DNA of 34,612 nucleotides. Source: Salipiger bermudensis HTCC2601. GTDB taxonomy: Bacteria; Pseudomonadota; Alphaproteobacteria; Rhodobacterales; Rhodobacteraceae. Numbering within the stretch: the stretch's first letter is position 1; each line of letters opens with the position of its first letter. Below the pieces are notes generated by a model. It saw only the letters and a program-made list of their open reading frames with translations, was not told where the DNA came from and did no database searches. Positions 8,145 to 14,392 of the stretch are shown here, one piece after another. A program made the position numbers and the translations under genes. The stretch lies in NCBI RefSeq assembly GCF_000153725.1, contig NZ_DS022276.1, positions 1,692,975 to 1,727,586 on the forward strand, read 5' to 3'.

Positions 8145-9376
8145 TCAGGTGGCGAGCAGTTTCGGAAGCCTCGCCAAGTTGCAGGCCGCCATCGCCAAGG
8201 TGAAGCGGGCCCGCACGCGCTCGATGCCGCGTTACAGGGGCTGCGCCATGCCACCGACGGTTTTGGCCCAGCCGAAAGGTTCCTCGATCTTCTTCCGGCG
8301 CCGCTGTGACTTGGCGTAGCCGGGGTGCCGGGTGGTTCTGCCGTCGATGGCGGAGTGTCGAGACTTCTGGGCGACATGCGGCGTGACCACCATTTGGCGC
8401 AGCTCGGCGACGAAGTCGGCGCTGTCGTAACCGCGGTCCGCTGCCAGGGTCAGGCGCCGGGTCGATCCCGGCGAGTGGCGGTGAAGCATGTCGATGGCAG
8501 CACGCCGCTCGGCGTGGCCGTCCGCCCGCGTCAGGTCGGCCTGCACGATCAGGCCGGAGCGGTTCTCCATCATGCTGTGCCCCATGAAGCACAGCATGGC
8601 GCCGGCGCCGGGGGATTTCTTGAACAGCCGGGCCTCCGGATCGGTCATCGAAGCATGGGTCGCGTTCGACCGTCGTTCGCCACGGAAGTCGACTTCGGCG
8701 TTGCCGTTGCAGCGTGTGGGGCGGGTCATCGGGTCGGGCTCGGCGGTGGATTGATCTGAGGAGGAGGTGGGCGGCACGCTGGTATCGGGCGGATCGCCCG
8801 GATCGTCGTCCCCACCGGACGTCGCTCTTTCCTTCGGCTGGAAGCTCTTCACCGACGCCCAGGCCTTCACCGGGGTGCCGTCCAGTGCCCGGCAGGCGAT
8901 TGCGAAGCAATCTGCCGAGAGGGGACCGAGAAATGATCGTCCGAAAGCAGCGGTGCCACCTCGCGATGCGCTAGAATGGCGGCCATGATCTTGCAAGACA
9001 TGTCCGTGGTCAGCATCCGGTCGCGGTTCTTCGTGAACACGGTCGGGACCCAGACAGCGTCATCGATCCCAAGGCCCACAAACCAGCGGAACAGCAAGTT
9101 GTAGTCCATCTGCTCCACGAGCTGCCGCTTGGACCGGATCGAGTAGAGGTTTTGCAGCAGGCTGGCCCGGATCAATCGTTCCGGCGCGATCGAGGGGCGG
9201 CCTTCCCCCGCGTAGAGCCGGTCGAACTCGACATCCAGGCAGCGCAGCACATCGTTGACGACGGTCCTGATCTTGCTAAGCGGGTGGCGCGTCGGAATGC
9301 GCTCCTCGAGATCGACGTAGCTGAACAGCGAGCCCGTCACCTGATCTGATCCACGCATCCCACATTCCATCGTCAT
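8145..9376 (-). pseudogene. Transposase of IS copy 1, broken by a 41-bp insertion and an early stop
   Basis: The N-terminal part (9376 down to 8924) matches copy 2, with SLFSYVDLEERIPTRHPL, the FRWFVGLGIDD block and LAHREVAPLLSDDHFSV. At the codon for the first catalytic aspartate (SVDGTLVKAW in copy 2) a 41-bp insertion shifts the frame. The remainder from KAWASVKSFQPKERA to GGMAQPL stays readable in another frame down to 8232. As in copy 2, a TAA at 8232-8234 then cuts off an in-frame tail of 28 residues ending at 8145. This copy cannot make a working transposase. Confidence 0.9.
8883..8923 (+). repeat. 41-bp hairpin insertion inside IS copy 1 (palindromic family, member 1)
   Basis: Comparison with copy 2 shows exactly 41 extra bases between 8882 and 8924. 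The insert reads CAGTGC, then CCGGCAG (8889-8895), a self-complementary core (GCGATTGC-GAA-GCAATC-T-GC, 8896-8915) and CGAGAGGG (8916-8923). The same arms around different palindromic cores recur at 22331-22374 and, reversed, at 22621-22665. Copy 2, with an intact frame, lacks it, so it is an insertion rather than ancestral sequence. Confidence 0.85.
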
Positions 9377-9444
9377 CGTAGTGGCGATGGTGAATCATGT
9401 TCCGCGACAGGCGTCGAGGCAGGAGTTTTTCAGCAGCCTGTTAA

Positions 9445-9720
9445 GGGATAAGCAGTCGCACAGCTGAGCGTGATCTAATCATTTGCCAGTCTAGGAATTG
9501 GCCTGCGTGCCAGTGGGCCGAGCACCGGGGGCAGGCGTTTCGTCATGCTGCCAGCTCCCGGCGCGGTGCGCAGAATGAGGGTTTTGCCCGCACCGGAAGA
9601 TTTCGATGATGCGTATCGGGCCACCACGGTCGGGCATGGTTCGCGCAGCGTGAATGTGGCGGTATGGCGATCTCCTACGGTTCTCGTGCAAGTCCAACTA
9701 CGCCGTGCTGCATTTGTCGT
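9445..9720. other. Short intergenic stretch inside the IS-bounded cassette
   Basis: The 276 bp between IS copy 1 and the hydrolase stop contain no gene I recognise. A minus-strand frame (about 9491-9697) has no start or ribosome site worth noting and no family resemblance I can name. It may be decayed mobile DNA. Confidence 0.35.
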
Positions 9721-10608
9721 CTAGAGCCGAGCAAAGGCCACGATCTGCTCAATGATCTTGGCGTCGAGCAGATAGCCGCGCTCGGGCGCGTCGCCGCCGA
9801 TGCCGTGGTGGTTGCCGGTGGTGTTCTTGACGCCGCCGTAATTGGCGATCTTGGGCGCCACCGGAAAATGCGTGCTGTCGAGCGGGTTCAGTGCCACGAT
9901 ATCGGCCACGTCATAGGCGTTGACCCATCGTTTGGGAGCCACGTTTTCCAGCATGCCCAGCTTCGCGGTGATCGCCTTGATCGCCAGTGGCGAGCCTAGC
10001 GTCATCAGTCCCACAAGATTTATCTTGTTCGTTCTCAGTATGTTATAGGACACCACCGTACCCAGCGAATGGCTGACCACCAGCGTCGGCTCGTCGGTCA
10101 GCTCGGCCTCGATGATCGCGTCGATCGCCGATTGCACCGCGGGTTTGTCGAGATAGAGCCAGACATCGGTCAGGAAATCGTTGATCCGCGCGCCCGAAAA
10201 CCCCGGCCAGCGCGCATCGACCGCGCGCACGAAGGCGCGCACCCAGGCCCAGTTCTGCGGCCCCATTTCCTCGATCTCGCTGCCCGGCTCCATCTGCGCG
10301 CGCACATCCGCCTCGGAAATCTCGCCGCGCGCGTCGATTTCCTGCAGCACCGAACGGGTGAAGCTGTCGAAGCCTGCATCGCCCGAACTGCCGCCCATCG
10401 CGACGATCTCCGAGGCCTGCGGCAGCTTCGCCTGATCGACGAAATCATCGAGCGTCTTGCCGTAGAACGGATGGTCGAAGGCGACGTCTGCGGGCAGGCT
10501 CAGCCCCGCATCGGCCAGCCCGCGCGCCAGCGCCGCGCCCCATTCCGCACGCAGGATATCGGAGCTTTTCTGGCCTTGCGCGCGGCCGTGGATGAACAGA
10601 ATGCGCAT
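9721..10608 (-). CDS. Alpha/beta-fold serine hydrolase paired with a caspase-like protein
   Basis: This 295-residue protein has an alpha/beta-hydrolase start (MRILFIHGRAQG, oxyanion region) and a nucleophile elbow SHSLG (about S181) in LVVSHSLGTVVSYNIL. Acid candidates lie in NAYDVADIVALNPLD (D233 or D236) and the histidine in TTGNHHGIGG (H267 or H268). This resembles lipase/PGAP1-like esterases, but the substrate is unknown. No signal peptide or membrane segment is visible, so it acts in the cytoplasm. Its ATG overlaps the stop of the upstream caspase gene in a TGATG, a sign of translational coupling, so the two are probably made in fixed ratio. I infer that it is either the toxic effector or the proteolytic target of the caspase. 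Confidence 0.85.
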   Translation of the reverse strand: MRILFIHGRAQGQKSSDILRAEWGAALARGLADAGLSLPADVAFDHPFYGKTLDDFVDQAKLPQASEIVAMGGSSGDAGFDSFTRSVLQEIDARGEISEADVRAQMEPGSEIEEMGPQNWAWVRAFVRAVDARWPGFSGARINDFLTDVWLYLDKPAVQSAIDAIIEAELTDEPTLVVSHSLGTVVSYNILRTNKINLVGLMTLGSPLAIKAITAKLGMLENVAPKRWVNAYDVADIVALNPLDSTHFPVAPKIANYGGVKNTTGNHHGIGGDAPERGYLLDAKIIEQIVAFARL

Positions 10609-12605
10609 CAGAGGTCTCCTTTTTCAATCGCGTCGAACAGAAGATCCGCCGCGCCCGGGGCGAAGGTGGTCCAGAGCGCGTCGGTGAGGAAAGGGGCGAG
10701 CCGCGCAAGCGGGCCGGGCGGGGCGGCGCGGCGGGGGGCGAGCAGCGCCCAGTTCTGCGTAAGCATCGGGCAGCGCGGCACCACGGGGAAATCGGCGTCC
10801 GGTTGCCAGAACCGGCTCGACAAAAGCCGCACGTCGAAAAGATCGGCGCGGATGTCACCGTGCATGTAGTCCGACACGCTGCGCACGCGCTCGTGCATCG
10901 TGGCCTCGGCATAGGCCTGCGCCGCCAGAAGCCCAAGCACCGGGTCATGGCCCTTGCCCATGCGGATCGCAGCGGCAAGCCGCGCGGCCTCGTAGGTGGA
11001 GCCGATCTGGAAGCGGTTTTCATCCATCGCCTCGGTGGCGAGCGCGCGCAGCCGGTCGATTTCGGGCCTGCGGGCCGGGTCGGTCGCATCCGTGCGCCAG
11101 TTCGACCGGCCCGGCACGAAGGCGAGACTGCGCAGCCCGGTTTCATCGAGCGCGACATGGCAAATGTAGCCCTGCATCACCGGCAACAGCAGGCTGCGCC
11201 CGTCTTCAAGCCCAACGGCCAGTTCCCCCACCGGCCCCGCGTTCGGATAAAGCCGCAGCACCGAAAGACCGTCGCGGTCCTTTTCCGGCGCGGGTTCGGC
11301 ATGGCTGCCGGGGGCGGGCCAGTTGGTCATCGCGGCGCGGGCTATGCTGGCGCCGGTCAGCGTCAGGCCGGTGTGGGTCTCGAAATCGGCCACGGCCAGC
11401 GCCGCCGGCCCCGAGGGCGGGGCAAAGCGCAGCCGCGGGTCTTGCCCCGCAGGCCAGTCGGCGCGCCGGGCCCGGCGCAACAGACGCGCGACTTCGGTTT
11501 CGGGGGGCGGCGTGGGCGGAGGGGGCGGGGCGGCGATGCCGCCGAACACCGGCGGCTCGTCGTCGCCCGGCTCGATCCAGACCTTCCGGGTCTCGTGACC
11601 CGAGGGCGGGGGCGTCGCCTTGCGCATCGTCCTGCGTTTCGTCCTGTCCGACCTGCTGCGCGACTTAACACGACCCTCGATCTGCGGCGGCGGTGGCTCT
11701 GCCCCGGCGGGGTCCTCGGCCCCAACCGCCTCTTCGGCATCGACCGGGGCAATGAAGATCGCATCGCCCGAGGGCACGGCCGACACCACCTGCTGGCTTT
11801 TCGCGGCATCGCTCGCCCCCAGCGCCCGCGTCACCTCGACCTTGAGAAAATCGCCCAGCTGACGGTTCGGCACGACCCGAACGGCGGCGCCGTCTGCAAG
11901 CACCATCTCGCGCACCATCTCGGGGCGCGGGTGGCGATAGGCCTCGCGAAAGGCATGGCTGAGGAACGATCGCCGGACCCCGTCGATTTCGCCCTCGAAG
12001 GCGGGAGTGCCGCGCCCGGTGGCCTGAAAATAATCGACGCAGGAGGTCTCGACGGGAAATTCGAGATATTGAGGGATCACGCTCGAGGGGTCGACCTCGC
12101 TCAGCCCGACCTCGCCCGGGAGCACGCGGCAGGCATCGGACACCACCACCACATTGGGGATGCCGGAAAATTTCGCATCGTTCAGTGTGGCGGTCAGGCT
12201 GACACAGGCGGCGCGGTCGACGGGCAGGTCCGAGAGCATCCAGATGTCGTTGCGCGCCTGATAGAGCCCGTGGCCGATGTAATGCACCAGCAGCAATTCA
12301 TAGCGCGCGGGCACGGTGACATAGGTGCGGATCGCCTTGAAGATCTCGGCGCGGGTGACCTCGTGTCCGTCCTCGTCGGTGATTACGGTGACATCGTAGC
12401 CAGGGCTGGTGGTCGAGAGCCAGTCGCCAAGGATGCGCGCCATAGGCCCCGCCGAGGCCAGTCGCGGCAGCCCCGCCGAGGTGCTGACGCCGACGATCAC
12501 CGCAGCGCGGCGGTTCGGCGCCACTACGCTGTCCTGGTCGTCGCCGAGCAGGCCGAAGCCTTCGCTGTGCCCATCGTCTTCGTCGTCCAAACTTTCACCT
12601 CTCAA
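10608..12605 (-). CDS. Large caspase-like protein with proline-rich linker and unknown C-terminal domain
   Basis: Residues about 32-240 form a caspase-like domain. The first strand is RRAAVIVGVSTS, the catalytic histidine lies in LLLVHYIGHGLYQ (about H112) and the catalytic cysteine in VVVVSDACRVLPG (about C159). A basic and proline-rich linker follows (about 300-375: RSRSDRTKRRTMRK and APPPPPTPPPE). The C-terminal ~290 residues have an alternating strand/helix pattern that I do not recognise and no transmembrane segment. The annotated start is TTG 12605; TTG 12590, with AGAGGTGA just upstream, is better supported and would give 660 residues. It is coupled to the downstream hydrolase gene. 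Base composition is high GC, unlike the nearby TIR genes, suggesting a separate origin. Confidence 0.82.
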   Translation of the reverse strand: MRGESLDDEDDGHSEGFGLLGDDQDSVVAPNRRAAVIVGVSTSAGLPRLASAGPMARILGDWLSTTSPGYDVTVITDEDGHEVTRAEIFKAIRTYVTVPARYELLLVHYIGHGLYQARNDIWMLSDLPVDRAACVSLTATLNDAKFSGIPNVVVVSDACRVLPGEVGLSEVDPSSVIPQYLEFPVETSCVDYFQATGRGTPAFEGEIDGVRRSFLSHAFREAYRHPRPEMVREMVLADGAAVRVVPNRQLGDFLKVEVTRALGASDAAKSQQVVSAVPSGDAIFIAPVDAEEAVGAEDPAGAEPPPPQIEGRVKSRSRSDRTKRRTMRKATPPPSGHETRKVWIEPGDDEPPVFGGIAAPPPPPTPPPETEVARLLRRARRADWPAGQDPRLRFAPPSGPAALAVADFETHTGLTLTGASIARAAMTNWPAPGSHAEPAPEKDRDGLSVLRLYPNAGPVGELAVGLEDGRSLLLPVMQGYICHVALDETGLRSLAFVPGRSNWRTDATDPARRPEIDRLRALATEAMDENRFQIGSTYEAARLAAAIRMGKGHDPVLGLLAAQAYAEATMHERVRSVSDYMHGDIRADLFDVRLLSSRFWQPDADFPVVPRCPMLTQNWALLAPRRAAPPGPLARLAPFLTDALWTTFAPGAADLLFDAIEKGDL

Positions 12606-13018
12606 ATTGCCCTAAGTGATCCTGAAAATGAGTTTAGGTAATTGCGGTCAGTCTCGGGTATTTCATCGCGGCAGTCATCACAAATCGCGCCAGCGTGCGC
12701 TTATCCTCGTTCCTAGCAAACTTGACGAGTCAACGCTTTCCGAAGTCTCGGTGACCAATGCTTGCAGCCTTTCTGGCGATGACGAGCAGCAGCTTTCAAC
12801 GGTTTCCGCGGATGCGATGCCGCGACCTCACCGACCGCTTTCCGCCCTAGCAGATACGCCCTCCGTGGACCTAGGAACTACCCGCACGGCATGTCCGGTC
12901 CTGGCCAGTTGTGTCCGTGCGGGGCGGCATCGCTCCTCCCGGCAGGACAAGGCGGCTATGGCGGGCGCTAGAGCGCCTCAACCATACGCCTGCCATGCGG
13001 CCCCGTTACTCAATGGCT
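12606..13018. other. Intergenic stretch upstream of the caspase-hydrolase pair
   Basis: These 413 bp between the caspase start and IS copy 2 should contain the promoter of the pair, but I see no clear -35/-10 boxes. A plus-strand open frame runs through it into the IS, but its composition and lack of similarity make it an unlikely gene. No repeats or structured RNA are obvious. Confidence 0.4.
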
Positions 13019-13022
13019 TTAA

Positions 13023-14378
13023 CAGGCTGCTGAAAAAGTCCGCTGTGAGGAACGATTTCCCTTGAGCAGGAGCTCGAAGCAGGCTGGTGTGCGAGGAGGC
13101 AGTCCTAGTAGCCACTTTCTGGTTCAGGTGGCGAGCAGTTTCGGAAGCCTCGCCAAGTTGCAGGCCGCCATCGCCAAGGTGAAGCGGGCCCGCACGCGCT
13201 CGATGCCGCGTTACAGGGGCTGCGCCATGCCACCGACGGTTTTGGCCCAGCCGAAAGGTTCCTCGATCTTCTTCCGGCGCCGCTGTGACTTGGCGTAGCC
13301 GGGGTGCCGGGTGGTTCTGCCGTCGATGGCGGAGTGTCGAGACTTCTGGGCGACATGCGGCGTGACCACCATTTGGCGCAGCTCGGCGACGAAGTCGGCG
13401 CTGTCGTAACCGCGGTCCGCTGCCAGGGTCAGGCGCCGGGTCGATCCCGGCGAGTGGCGGTGAAGCATGTCGATGGCAGCACGCCGCTCGGCGTGGCCGT
13501 CCGCCCGCGTCAGGTCGGCCTGCACGATCAGGCCGGAGCGGTTCTCCATCATGCTGTGCCCCATGAAGCACAGCATGGCGCCGGCGCCGGGGGATTTCTT
13601 GAACAGCCGGGCCTCCGGATCGGTCATCGAAGCATGGGTCGCGTTCGACCGTCGTTCGCCACGGAAGTCGACTTCGGCGTTGCCGTTGCAGCGTGTGGGG
13701 CGGGTCATCGGGTCGGGCTCGGCGGTGGATTGATCTGAGGAGGAGGTGGGCGGCACGCTGGTATCGGGCGGATCGCCCGGATCGTCGTCCCCACCGGACG
13801 TCGCTCTTTCCTTCGGCTGGAAGCTCTTCATCGACGCCCAGGCCTTCACAAGGGTGCCGTCGACCGAGAAATGGTCGTCCGACAGCAGCGGTGCCACCTC
13901 GCGATGCGCCAGAATGGCGGCCATGATCTTGCGCGACATGTCCGTGGTCAGCAGCCGGTCGTGGTTCTTCGTGAACACGGTCGGGACCCAGACAACGTCA
14001 TCGATCCCAAGGCCCACAAACCAGCGGAACAGCAAGTTGTAGTCCATCTGCTCCACGAGCTGCCGCTTGGACCGGATCGAGTAGAGGTTTTGCAGCAGGC
14101 TGGCCCGGATCAATCGTTCCGGCGCGATCGAGGGGCGGCCTTCCCCCGCGTAGAGCCGGTCGAACTCGACATCCAGGCAGCGCAGCACATCGTTGACGAC
14201 GGTCCTGATCTTGCTAAGCGGGTGGCGCGTCGGAATGCGCTCCTCGAGATCGACGTAGCTGAACAGCGAGCCCGTCACCTGATCTGATCCACGCATCCCA
14301 CATTCCATCGTCATCGTAGTGGCGATGGTGAATCATGTTCCGCGACAGGCGTCGAGGCAGGAGTTTTTCAGCAGCCTG
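13023..14378 (-). mobile_element. IS5/IS1182-like element, copy 2, flanked by TTAA
   Basis: This 1356-bp element has the same ends as copy 1 (CAGGCTGCTGAAAAA and inverse) and TTAA on both sides (13019-13022, 14379-14382). It lies in the same orientation as copy 1 and is nearly identical, with scattered substitutions. The right end lies only 14 bp from the stop codon of the TIR-propeller gene. The two copies bracket the caspase-hydrolase pair like arms of a composite transposon. Confidence 0.92.
13211..14314 (-). CDS. IS5/IS1182-like DDE transposase, C-terminally shortened
   Basis: This 367-residue open frame is intact up to a TAA at 13211-13213. Motifs are SVDGTLVKAWAS (first D), the FRGERRSNATHASMTDP block, LAADRGYDSADFV (second D) and KIEEPFGWAKTVGGMAQ (E). 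Beyond the TAA the next 28 codons stay open and read RGIERVRARFTLAMAACNLARLPKLLAT before a TGA at 13124. This is the normal C-terminus of such transposases, where homologues usually have a YRG-type sequence at the stop position. Both copies share this stop. The protein may work without the tail, may be read through at low level, or may be moved in trans. Confidence 0.88.
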   Translation of the reverse strand: MTMECGMRGSDQVTGSLFSYVDLEERIPTRHPLSKIRTVVNDVLRCLDVEFDRLYAGEGRPSIAPERLIRASLLQNLYSIRSKRQLVEQMDYNLLFRWFVGLGIDDVVWVPTVFTKNHDRLLTTDMSRKIMAAILAHREVAPLLSDDHFSVDGTLVKAWASMKSFQPKERATSGGDDDPGDPPDTSVPPTSSSDQSTAEPDPMTRPTRCNGNAEVDFRGERRSNATHASMTDPEARLFKKSPGAGAMLCFMGHSMMENRSGLIVQADLTRADGHAERRAAIDMLHRHSPGSTRRLTLAADRGYDSADFVAELRQMVVTPHVAQKSRHSAIDGRTTRHPGYAKSQRRRKKIEEPFGWAKTVGGMAQPL

Positions 14379-14392
14379 TTAAGTTTTGGACG

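Larger units (their letters stand above)
8044..9440 (-). mobile_element. IS5/IS1182-like element, copy 1, flanked by TTAA
   Basis: The ends are CAGGCTGCTGAAAAA (8044) and its inverted repeat TTTTTCAGCAGCCTG (ending 9440). Both ends abut TTAA (8040-8043, 9441-9444). Copy 2 at 13023-14378 has the same TTAA flanks, which could be a 4-bp target duplication or part of the tip. This copy is 1397 bp, 41 bp longer than copy 2, because of one internal insertion at 8883-8923. The family is named from the transposase's general look (IS5 superfamily DDE, IS1182-type); I could not compare it with a database. Confidence 0.88.

Noticed and set aside
10803-12641. Long plus-strand frame opposite the caspase gene
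   Set aside because: It is a shadow of the high-GC caspase gene: arginine/glycine/histidine-rich, with no domain, while the minus strand has catalytic motifs and operon coupling.
12616-13065. Plus-strand gene upstream of IS copy 2
   Set aside because: The frame runs into the IS end, has no recognisable family or convincing ribosome site, and is explained by high GC.
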